Source: a virus. Taken from it: DNA of 28,105 bases. Shown in pieces: positions 21,384 to 28,105 of the stretch; the first letter of the stretch is position 1; every line of letters begins with the position of its first letter. The position numbers and the translations under genes were made by a program. Location: IMG/VR virus record IMGVR_UViG_3300030520_000092, positions 1-28,105 of that record; one strand, 5' to 3'. The notes beneath the pieces were generated by a model that saw only the letters and a program-made list of their open reading frames with translations, was not told the DNA's origin and did no database searches.

Positions 21384-22148
21384 TCAGATCTTTCCGATGA
21401 CGAGCCACTGCGTGCCATCCGAGCGGATGTTCGCCATGGAGTAGTTGGCGGTAGCGGTGGCGTAGGTGTTCGAGCCGTTGATGGTTTCCGAGGCGTTGCC
21501 CTGCAGCGTGATCGCGAAGGCCGCCGACGCGGTCTTGATGATCATGAAGTTGCGGCCCGTGCACTGCGCGACCGGCGGCAGGGTCAGGGTGCGCGCGGCG
21601 GTGTTCGGCAGGTACAGCACGGTGTCGAGCTGCTGTACGGTCAGGGTGGCGGCGGCGTCCGCGAGGACTGCCGAGCCGATGCCCTGACCCAGATCGCGAT
21701 CATCCGTATGGAAGGTCTGCGCCTGGATGACGACGCCATTGGTGATGCCGTCACCGTAGTCCGTGAACAGATCGATAATACGACCGATCGGGGTGGCGCC
21801 GGCTTCAGCCGTCAGGGTGAGGTCGTTGTCCGTGGTCGCGTAGACGCGCGGGCGGCCAAGGATGGTCGTCACGCTGACGCCTGCGATGGCTGCAACGAAG
21901 GTGAAGTCGCCAGTGATGGCGAAAAGATTGGATCCGACCTGGCCATTGCTGGTCGCGGCATCCTTGGAAAGGACCGTCTTGCGGCAGATACCAGCGAAGG
22001 GCTGGCCAGCCGTCAAGCGGTCATAGTAGCCGGCGGCGTTGAGTGACAGGAACGATCCCTCGAAAGGAACCGATCCGCTGGCGCTGCGCAGATTGCGCTG
22101 AGTGCCGCCATAGATGCGGCGATCGGTCGCCTGAGAGAGTGCGGCCAT
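21384..22148 (-). CDS. Capsid decoration protein with C-terminal fibre-type domain
   Basis: A 254-residue protein starting MAALSQATDRRIYGGTQRNL. Residues ~25-145 resemble capsid stabilisation/decoration proteins (DUF2190-like): GRPRVYATTDNDLTLTAEAG, ATPIGRIIDLF and VVIQAQTFHTDDRDLGQG. Residues ~165-254 are a distinct beta module (RTLTLPPVAQCTGRNFMIIK, ITLQGNASETINGSNTYATA, SDGTQWLVIGKI) that recurs at the ends of phage fibres and surface proteins. The fused design suggests a decoration protein that projects a receptor- or polymer-binding knob from the capsid. Strong site GAGGAA before ATG. Located between protease and capsid genes. Confidence 0.7.
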   Translation of the reverse strand: MAALSQATDRRIYGGTQRNLRSASGSVPFEGSFLSLNAAGYYDRLTAGQPFAGICRKTVLSKDAATSNGQVGSNLFAITGDFTFVAAIAGVSVTTILGRPRVYATTDNDLTLTAEAGATPIGRIIDLFTDYGDGITNGVVIQAQTFHTDDRDLGQGIGSAVLADAAATLTVQQLDTVLYLPNTAARTLTLPPVAQCTGRNFMIIKTASAAFAITLQGNASETINGSNTYATATANYSMANIRSDGTQWLVIGKI

Positions 22149-22151
22149 GGG

Positions 22152-23537
22152 TTATTCCTCGTCTTTGTTGTGGGCGCCGGCCGCGATGACGGCGGACGCG
22201 CTCTTGGCGCCGCGCGCGATGGCGTCGGCGTCGATAGGGGTTAATGCGGAGCCGCCCTGGTTGATCTTGACCCCGCCCGGGAGGCCGAACCGCTGCGAGC
22301 CGCCAGGACTCAGCAGATGATTTTCGGGACCCATGGAGAGGAACGATTTGAACACCGAGAAATCGCCAAGGAACTGCGCCTGCAGCTTGGCGTTGCTCTT
22401 GAAGTGCTTTTTGAGCTGCTCATCCGACATGCTGGACAGCGCTTCGATGCTGTCGGGGCTGCCCTCTCCCTCATGCGCGCCGACATCCTTCGGGGTGCCA
22501 CTGGCCAGCTCCGCGACCTTCTGCGCGCCGGCCAGCTTGGCCTCCAGCGCGGCGAGGCGATCGGACTGGACCTTGAGGGCGGCATCATGCGCGACCTTGT
22601 CGGCGGCGCGCGCGACGCGCTCGGCCTGCAGGGCGTCGGCGGTCTGCAGCGCCTTACTGGACAGCTCGGCCTGCTGATGCGCGGCCATGGCCGCTTCGAT
22701 GGCCTTCTCGTCCAGGCCCTCCGCGAGGCATTCCATGAGCTTGGCGGAATGGGCCGCGAACTTGACGCTCAGGGCCTTGATGGTCTTGGGATCCATATTC
22801 AGCAATTCCTTCGGTGAGAGTTTTGCACTACGCGCATGGATGTACTTCGTAACAAACAATTGTAGAGCGTCAACAGTAATTTTGTTGACACCGAGAAGTT
22901 CGTCAATTCTGTCGAACCATTTCTCAGCCTCTTCAGAACTGGTTGACGAGAATAAACCATCGCGATTTGCCGCGCCTTCGCCCACAACGTCGATGGCCTT
23001 CAATTGTTTCAGTCTAGGCGAAGGCATTTGAAACTTTGCCGTAGGGGGGATTTCAATTTCGTTACCCTTTTTGTCGTATGCGCTAACTTCGGTGCCGTCC
23101 GTCAGCGGATAAACCATTCCTGACGCTTGAAAAACAATGGACATTCCCAAGTCTTCCGGGTGCTTTTCCGCCATTTTCATCACATAATCGTACAGATCGC
23201 CCTTGGGACTTTTCTTGGCGATTTGCGACATTTTGATATCCACCAGCACCTTATCCGCCGACAGGCGGGCGTTGCTGGCATGGCCGACGAGTGAGCCGAG
23301 GCCATCCTCACACATGCCGGGATGTGTGAACCTGACTTGCTTGCCATTCGAGGCGTTGACCGCGTCGCGCACCTGCCCAAGAAACACATCGTCCAGCATC
23401 ATGCCGTGGCCGAGGGCTTCGACTGCCTGCGCAGCAGACGCGCCGTAGATCATGCCTTTTGCATAATCGACTCGTTCGAGCGTTGCACCCTGCACGTCGA
23501 AGCTGAAATATTGGCTTGGGTTGCGAAAACGAATCAT
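22152..23537 (-). CDS. Prohead protease with fused scaffold domain
   Basis: A 461-residue protein. The N-terminal ~140 residues look like a herpesvirus-assemblin-type prohead protease: QVRFTHPGMCEDGLGSLVGH gives candidate catalytic His72, and EDLGMSIVF gives candidate nucleophile Ser133. A middle region (~160-265) is encoded by notably AT-richer DNA. The C-terminal half contains an Ala/Gln/Glu coiled coil (~270-345), typical of the internal scaffold that templates capsid assembly and is then degraded, and ends in a Gly-rich acidic tail. Start overlaps the portal stop (ATGA 23534-23537). Catalytic residues are inferred by pattern. Confidence 0.75.
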   Translation of the reverse strand: MIRFRNPSQYFSFDVQGATLERVDYAKGMIYGASAAQAVEALGHGMMLDDVFLGQVRDAVNASNGKQVRFTHPGMCEDGLGSLVGHASNARLSADKVLVDIKMSQIAKKSPKGDLYDYVMKMAEKHPEDLGMSIVFQASGMVYPLTDGTEVSAYDKKGNEIEIPPTAKFQMPSPRLKQLKAIDVVGEGAANRDGLFSSTSSEEAEKWFDRIDELLGVNKITVDALQLFVTKYIHARSAKLSPKELLNMDPKTIKALSVKFAAHSAKLMECLAEGLDEKAIEAAMAAHQQAELSSKALQTADALQAERVARAADKVAHDAALKVQSDRLAALEAKLAGAQKVAELASGTPKDVGAHEGEGSPDSIEALSSMSDEQLKKHFKSNAKLQAQFLGDFSVFKSFLSMGPENHLLSPGGSQRFGLPGGVKINQGGSALTPIDADAIARGAKSASAVIAAGAHNKDEE

Positions 23538-25141
23538 GCTGCCCCGACTTTCTGTCCATCAACGGATGCGGGGGCGCCATCGGCGTCCGTTCCGGTGTCA
23601 TTTCCACTGCCATCCGGCCCATTGTCGGCGTCTGGATCGTCTGCGGTGGCCTCGCCTGCGGCGGTGTTCTCGGCCAGCGGCACACCCCCTGGTACACCCT
23701 CCTGGTAGAGAATAACGCCATTTGCTGCTGCGAAATTCTCATCCTGATGTTTCTGCAAGATCTCTTGCTCGAAGTCCAGGCCGTTTCGCTCGAAAATGGT
23801 GCTATGCGACATGCCCTGCGTCAGCCGGATACCGTCTGCCGTGGCCTCGCGCACCGGATCCGGGAACGCCTGCGGCGGACGGTTGAAGCGTAGCAACATG
23901 GCATCTTGAATATTCTCGACAGGAATGCGTCGCGTCGCGATCTCCTCGATCAGTACCGACTCGCACCAGGGCGTCTCCATGCCATCGATAGCCATGCGCT
24001 GATGGCTGCAGCCGGTGCGATAGGCCGCCATGAGGGCCGCGCGCGATGCGGCGAGGTTCGACTTGCTGAGGCGGTGTTGCACAACCTCCATCGGGTATCC
24101 CCAGGCTGCTGCAACCGGTTGGATCATCGAATCCTGAAAGTCAGAATGATCCGAGCCGTTGAAATCCCAATTAAGCGTGGTGATCTTGGAATCGGCCAGC
24201 TCGTAGCGGATCATGCCGGGATACATGCGGCTGGCGTTCGTCGTGCGGGCCTTGGCGGAATCGACCGTATTGGACGCGTTGGCGTCTCCGGTCTGTACGA
24301 TCATGCCGATGCAGGCCTGGACGCGCTTGGCTGCAACGTACGCGCTGGTGACGTTGCCAAGTTGGTTGATCAGATCCATGATGGGGGCCATCCAGCCAAC
24401 GCCACGAATGGCCTCGGGACGCCCCGGGGCCTTCATGTGGATCACATTCAACTGTCCATCAGGAGCGTACCAGGGGATGTAATCCCACGTATAATCAACG
24501 TTTTGAACAGCATAGGGACTTTTGCGCTGGACCCAGAGGCCTTTTGGCCTCCCGTCCGCATCGAGTGCGATACCCTCGAATTGCTCGGGCGTGTTGTATC
24601 CCCAATTCTCATTCGAGACGCGCGATGGATCGATGATGCGCCAGCAGGTAGCCGTGGACGGATTGCCTGGCCGCTTGGGCTTCCAACAGCGGATGGCGAA
24701 GGAATCGCCCGTGACCGCCGTCGTCACCATCATCGTCGTAGACATATCCTTTTTGGATAGCTGTCCCGATGCGTCGAAATTCTTACCCGTGAACGCACGG
24801 GACAGCGCCTGATCAATCTTCATCCGCGTTACGCGGGTGTCCTGCAGCGCGTCCGTGGCGCTGATGTCTACCTTGCCCACGCGCATGCGGTCGGCATCAG
24901 TTGCATAGACGGAACGCGGGGTCAGACCATCCGCGCCAAGGCCATACTCGCACAAGGTATTGACCATTGCCACGGCATAGGGGTTGTTGCGCCAGAGATG
25001 CCAGGAGCGGTTGGCAATCGATGTATTTTCGCGCCACCAGTCGTCGTTGACTTCGGTGCCAGTAACCGGCCAGTCAAGCGTTGACGCCGACACCCGCGAG
25101 GCGGGATACGCGAAACCGGGGGACACCATGTTAGGCGGCAT
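23534..25141 (-). CDS. Portal protein (lambda gpB family)
   Basis: A 535-residue protein forming the dodecameric DNA channel at one capsid vertex and docking the terminase. The N-terminal RSWHLWRNNPYAVAMVNTLC (about 45-64) is the hallmark of lambda-type portals. Further typical segments: the beta region WRIIDPSRVSNENWGYNTPE, the helical stem-like AIRGVGWMAPIMDLINQLGN, and AAWGYPMEVVQHRLSKSNLA near the crown. Length agrees with the family. The C-terminus is acidic/Gly-rich (DDPDADNGPDGSGNDTGTDA) and probably disordered. Stop overlaps the protease start (ATGA). Confidence 0.9.
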   Translation of the reverse strand: MPPNMVSPGFAYPASRVSASTLDWPVTGTEVNDDWWRENTSIANRSWHLWRNNPYAVAMVNTLCEYGLGADGLTPRSVYATDADRMRVGKVDISATDALQDTRVTRMKIDQALSRAFTGKNFDASGQLSKKDMSTTMMVTTAVTGDSFAIRCWKPKRPGNPSTATCWRIIDPSRVSNENWGYNTPEQFEGIALDADGRPKGLWVQRKSPYAVQNVDYTWDYIPWYAPDGQLNVIHMKAPGRPEAIRGVGWMAPIMDLINQLGNVTSAYVAAKRVQACIGMIVQTGDANASNTVDSAKARTTNASRMYPGMIRYELADSKITTLNWDFNGSDHSDFQDSMIQPVAAAWGYPMEVVQHRLSKSNLAASRAALMAAYRTGCSHQRMAIDGMETPWCESVLIEEIATRRIPVENIQDAMLLRFNRPPQAFPDPVREATADGIRLTQGMSHSTIFERNGLDFEQEILQKHQDENFAAANGVILYQEGVPGGVPLAENTAAGEATADDPDADNGPDGSGNDTGTDADGAPASVDGQKVGAA

Positions 25142-25144
25142 AGT

Positions 25145-25507
25145 TCAATAGCTCGCTAGGCTGCCGTCCTGGCCGTCGCCAGGAAAAGGGCCGATGTACT
25201 CGGGCATGAGCGCGCCCGCCGGGTTGATCTTGCGCCATTCCATGCGGTAGTAATCGCGCAATTGAATAGCCTGCGCCACTGGCATCTGCTCATAAACAAC
25301 ACCGTTAGACGTAGTGGACGCGAACGGCAGGCGCACCACGCCGGAATTATTGATTAGTGCATCTGCTATCGCGCGATCGATAAGCAGATACATCGTCTGC
25401 TCGTTGAAGCCCTGCGCGACGAGAGCATTTACTTGCGTAATGGCGGATAGTACTTGCGCGTCAGTTGCCACCCGTGCAAGTCTAGTGGCTTCATGCTGGC
25501 CGTGCAA
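25145..25507 (-). CDS. Small protein in the head-tail joining (gpW) position
   Basis: An up to 120-residue helical protein (QVLSAITQVNALVAQGFNEQ; AQAIQLRDYYRMEWRKINPA) between terminase and portal, the place where lambda has gpW. It is longer than gpW (68 aa) and similarity is only by position and helical content. The start is uncertain: the longest version begins with TTG at 25507, directly after an in-frame TAG, with AGGGG too close; GTG at 25471 would give 108 residues. Confidence 0.55.
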   Translation of the reverse strand: MHGQHEATRLARVATDAQVLSAITQVNALVAQGFNEQTMYLLIDRAIADALINNSGVVRLPFASTTSNGVVYEQMPVAQAIQLRDYYRMEWRKINPAGALMPEYIGPFPGDGQDGSLASY

Positions 25508-25535
25508 CCCCTAGGTGCTACATCCTACTAGTGGG

Positions 25536-27521
25536 CTAGATCTTCCAGGCCTCGTCACTGCTGCCCAGCCACCCCCGATACTCGCCTGGCACCGCGTTCG
25601 GCTCCTGGAACGTTACGGCGCGCTGTGTGGCCGCCGCTGCCTCCGACTGGCGAAGGTGCCGCAGGAGAAGCGCTAGGGCGTATACACGGCAATCCAACCA
25701 GTCCCAGCGCTGCCCGACCTTGACCCACTTCCGTTTCGTGCCGTCCCACTGCTCCGCGCACAGGTGGCGCAGGTACGTCATGGCCGACGAATCCTTTAAC
25801 TCGATCCCGTAGGGGAGCATGGCGGACCCTGGCTGGCCGATCTGCACCAGGAACGAATTCTGAGCGAGCTGGCGTACCGGGTGCGTATCGATGTTGATGC
25901 GCGGCTGGCGCAGCTTCCAGTCCACGGCCGAGTATTCAATACATACCCCCGGAATGGTACGACGTAGCTCGCCGCGCATTCCGTTAGCCCGTTCAATCTT
26001 GGATTGTGATGCGCCGATGCACGGGACCCATTGCGGGTGCAGCGCCAGCCACGACACGATATCGTCCGTGCGATAGTTGGCATCGATGCCCTTGGCCACC
26101 ATGGGCGTGGTGCCAACGATTCCCGTTACGACCGAATCGATGCGATCGATCACAGCCCAGATCTGTGCCCGCGTCATCGGCTCACGCGATGCGGTCGCGT
26201 ACTCATACCCCCAGGCAATGTCGTACTGGCGCTGTTGGTTATCAATTCCCAATACAACCCAATACATACGATCCGCCTGTACGTCAACGCCGACACTGCA
26301 GTATTGCACATCCCTGGGAACGCTGGCGATGTGACGCGAGAAGGTTCTAAACTCGGTTCCGATGACGCGATCGGTCTGCGCTTTCATCATCGGCTCAGTG
26401 CCGGTGCCGCCCTTCTCCTGCGGCCTACCCCACTGCGATGCCATCGATCGCGCCTGCAGTTCGTTCGGTGCGAGCGTGGCCATACCGTCCGTATCCACGT
26501 CCAGAATATACTGCGATGTGAGACGGTCACGATAGAACGCACGAAGCAAATCATGGTCGCCACGCTCTTGCTTGGCGCTCTCCGCGTCGCGATAGAGCGA
26601 GCACAATCCGGGGATGGTGGGCTTGCGTCCCTCGGAAGTCATAACCGAGAATGGCGAATCAAGCGCCGTCCATCGAATTGAAAATACCGACGCGCCCTCG
26701 TTCGTGTCCTTGCGCTTCCAGAGCTTCAGCGACTGCAACCGCTCGGCGTTGCTCCAATGCTTCTCGCAGTGCGGGCAGCGGTAGGCCTCCAACTCCTGAT
26801 CGACATGTTCCCACTCCATGACTTGGAACACGCCACAATGAGAACACGGTACCGCGATACGGGTTGCGGTCCCGCGCTCCCACATGATGAGAATATTACT
26901 ATTTTTATCTTTCTTGACCGTTGACACGTAAATGGCGAGAGGGTCCGCCGCCTTGTCCACGCGCTCGGTAATGAGCTGCAGCCGATGGAGCGACGGCCAG
27001 TCGTCCACCTCGTCAACGCCGATGCAGTCACCTGACACGGACGCCTGCTGGCTTTCGCCGCGTCCGCCTGCCGCGCGCAGCATGAAGCGCCCGCCGCCGG
27101 GGAGCGTGATTACGCGCGCCGCGCCGCCCCGCGATCCACCACCGCTCTTGGGCATCTGACCGCCGTAGCGCATCAGGATCGGCATCGCCTTAGTCGTCCA
27201 GATATCCTTGGAGCTGTCGAGACTCGGGTAGGCCATCAACACCGTCTGATGCTCCACGATTGCACGACGCATGAGCGGAACCAGGGTCGCCAGCGTGCCG
27301 CCATCCTGGACCGGCTTGGCTACGACTGCGCGCGAGTAACCTGCATCAAGGGCCTGCATGAAACAGATCTGCCCCGGGTGCATGTTGGGATCGTACGATT
27401 CCCCCTTGTAGGGCCCGTCAGGCAGAATGATCGAGCTGGCGTATTCAACGTAGGTGGGAACTTCCAGCAGGAGCGTCTGCGCCGCTTCGACGCCAGCCGA
27501 TTGCATGATATCCAGGCTCAC
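25536..27521 (-). CDS. Terminase large subunit (lambda GpA family)
   Basis: A 661-residue packaging motor and nuclease. Residues 69-76 (KPVQDGGT) occupy the deviant Walker A position; IGVDEVD (167-173) is Walker B with catalytic Glu. A zinc-binding pair follows, CSHC (226-229) and CPHC (249-252), typical of GpA. The C-terminal RNase H-like nuclease begins near VGVDVQADRMYWVVLGID (first Asp) and ends with DWLDCRVYALALLLRHL. Length is as expected. Start is GTG at 27521, whose last base overlaps the small subunit's TGA (GTGA); ATG at 27506 is an alternative. It cuts concatemers and pumps DNA through the portal. Confidence 0.92.
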   Translation of the reverse strand: MSLDIMQSAGVEAAQTLLLEVPTYVEYASSIILPDGPYKGESYDPNMHPGQICFMQALDAGYSRAVVAKPVQDGGTLATLVPLMRRAIVEHQTVLMAYPSLDSSKDIWTTKAMPILMRYGGQMPKSGGGSRGGAARVITLPGGGRFMLRAAGGRGESQQASVSGDCIGVDEVDDWPSLHRLQLITERVDKAADPLAIYVSTVKKDKNSNILIMWERGTATRIAVPCSHCGVFQVMEWEHVDQELEAYRCPHCEKHWSNAERLQSLKLWKRKDTNEGASVFSIRWTALDSPFSVMTSEGRKPTIPGLCSLYRDAESAKQERGDHDLLRAFYRDRLTSQYILDVDTDGMATLAPNELQARSMASQWGRPQEKGGTGTEPMMKAQTDRVIGTEFRTFSRHIASVPRDVQYCSVGVDVQADRMYWVVLGIDNQQRQYDIAWGYEYATASREPMTRAQIWAVIDRIDSVVTGIVGTTPMVAKGIDANYRTDDIVSWLALHPQWVPCIGASQSKIERANGMRGELRRTIPGVCIEYSAVDWKLRQPRINIDTHPVRQLAQNSFLVQIGQPGSAMLPYGIELKDSSAMTYLRHLCAEQWDGTKRKWVKVGQRWDWLDCRVYALALLLRHLRQSEAAAATQRAVTFQEPNAVPGEYRGWLGSSDEAWKI

Positions 27522-28045
27522 GCGTCGGCCTTCGATTCCTCGGGCAGGATCTCCTCAGTGATGATCGCGGGAATCTCTGCCAGCTTTTTGCGGATGCGAT
27601 CGGTGACGCGCAGGAGCAGGAACCGCAACCGCTCCACTTCGCCTGGCTGCACATCCGACAGCATGCCGATCATCTCGGGAGCGGCGTCAAGGTTGCGACG
27701 AATCATCCGAAAGAGATTCGACATGTAGGCGACAGCGGTTTCCTTTTTGATCATCTCCCCCGATTCGAGCTGCAGCCGGCGAAGCTGGAGTTGAGCCTTG
27801 GCTTCGTTGGCCTTGGCGATCATCCGCACATTAAGGGCTTGCGATTCTGCGGCGTCCGCAAGTGCGGAATCGGTCAGGGCCTTCGCGTCAGTGCTGCCGG
27901 CCTTGCGCAGCTTCGCGGCAAGATGGAGTTTTGCGCCTGTCAGCATCTTGGCGCGACGCTCCTTGGCGCTCTGTGGTTTGCCAACAGGCCTGCCTACAGG
28001 GCGTTTCTTGACAGGAGACTTGATCTTGAGCATGCTGCGTGCCAT
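27518..28045 (-). CDS. Terminase small subunit (probable, Nu1-like)
   Basis: A 175-residue protein starting MARSMLKIKSPVKKRPVGRP. The N-terminus is very basic and contains GRPVGKP, an AT-hook-like motif that could bind the minor groove. The centre is helical (KANEAKAQLQLRRLQLESGE) and the part MIKKETAVAYMSNLFRMIRR matches the segment after the DNA-binding region in small terminase subunits. The C-terminus is acidic and could contact the large subunit. Placement directly before the large terminase with GTGA overlap supports the call; the expected winged HTH is not obvious. It recognises packaging sites. Confidence 0.75.
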   Translation of the reverse strand: MARSMLKIKSPVKKRPVGRPVGKPQSAKERRAKMLTGAKLHLAAKLRKAGSTDAKALTDSALADAAESQALNVRMIAKANEAKAQLQLRRLQLESGEMIKKETAVAYMSNLFRMIRRNLDAAPEMIGMLSDVQPGEVERLRFLLLRVTDRIRKKLAEIPAIITEEILPEESKADA

Positions 28046-28105
28046 TAGATAGTTATTCCCTTAATACTGTATATATAAAAACGTTGTTCGATGCGTGGCG
28101 CGGCC
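28046..28105 (-). promoter_or_regulatory. AT-rich leader upstream of the morphogenesis operon
   Basis: The last 60 bases contain, on the transcribed strand, GTTTTTATATATACAGTATTAAGGGAATAACTATCTA up to the ATG at 28045 (shown here in pieces: TTTTTATATATACAG then TATTAAGGGAATAAC). AAGGGA is a ribosome site about 10 bases from ATG. TATATAC could be a -10 box, but no good -35 is visible, and the sequence does not match the 43-bp element found in the accessory cassette. A promoter for late genes here is plausible, and the window ends before it can be judged. Confidence 0.4.

Noticed and set aside
20394-22046. A 550-residue open frame on the plus strand
   Set aside because: It lies opposite the capsid and decoration genes, is Arg/Asp/Val-rich as expected of an antisense mirror in GC-rich DNA, and lacks a ribosome site or family match.
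23906-24760. A 284-residue plus-strand frame
   Set aside because: It is fully antisense to the portal gene, with the biased composition of a mirror frame.
25517-25527. TAGGATGTAGC on the minus strand, identical to part of promoter-like element copy 1
   Set aside because: The paired CTTGCATTCC box is absent at the required distance, so I treat it as chance.
1-28105. tRNA genes, rRNA, insertion sequences, integrase or attachment sites
   Set aside because: None could be recognised by reading; no transposase motifs, terminal inverted repeats or cloverleaf segments were seen.

Overview
This window looks like part of the genome of a tailed double-stranded DNA bacteriophage (or prophage) of a Gram-negative, GC-rich host. 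Evidence: an almost gap-free minus-strand run of virion genes in canonical order (small and large terminase, portal, protease/scaffold, decoration, major capsid, tail genes, tape measure, hub), lipoboxes typical of Gram-negative lipoproteins, GC-rich coding sequence with strong Shine-Dalgarno sites, and chains of ATGA and TRATG start/stop overlaps. The host genus cannot be named from sequence alone. Integrase, lysis genes and tRNAs were not recognised.

Region 1 (1-584, plus strand) is the 3' end of a SNF2-like helicase. It converges on, and just overlaps, the minus-strand block.

Region 2 (581-6748, minus strand) is an accessory or early cassette of small, tightly packed genes. Read in transcription order: a protein with 29 Trp-centred pentapeptide repeats; a C5 cytosine methyltransferase whose frame is broken exactly at a (GT)6 tract; an Ala/Trp-rich helical protein; an unknown protein; an HNH endonuclease; a deoxynucleoside monophosphate kinase; two very small proteins (53 and 59 aa); a second Ala/Trp-rich protein; a lipoprotein with an HEEGH (HExxH) motif; a 65-aa protein; a zinc-ribbon protein; and a 26-aa membrane peptide. 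A 43-bp element is conserved at two places (2705-2747 and 6824-6866) and looks like a shared phage promoter. The mix of nucleotide metabolism, DNA modification and nuclease genes suggests host takeover or counter-defence, but that is inference.

Region 3 (6749-7144) is a divergent control region followed by the only complete plus-strand gene, a small excisionase/MerR-like HTH protein.

Region 4 (7174-28045, minus strand, transcribed leftwards from 28045) is the morphogenesis module: packaging (25.5-28.0 kb), portal, protease/scaffold, decoration protein and Mu gpT-like major capsid protein (20.4-25.1 kb). A strong intrinsic terminator lies just after the capsid gene. Next come small head or neck genes, a polytopic lipoprotein, a 728-aa fibre with internal duplications, and a membrane-anchored coiled-coil protein. 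Tail genes follow: probable connectors, tube, possible assembly chaperone, a short tape measure, a hub-like protein and distal tail proteins. The architecture combines lambda-type packaging and portal genes with a Mu-type capsid protein, so the module is mosaic.

Most promising for follow-up: the GT-repeat methyltransferase switch, the Trp-pentapeptide protein, the HExxH lipoprotein, the duplicated promoter-like element, and the in-frame UGA-C between the two genes preceding the tape measure.
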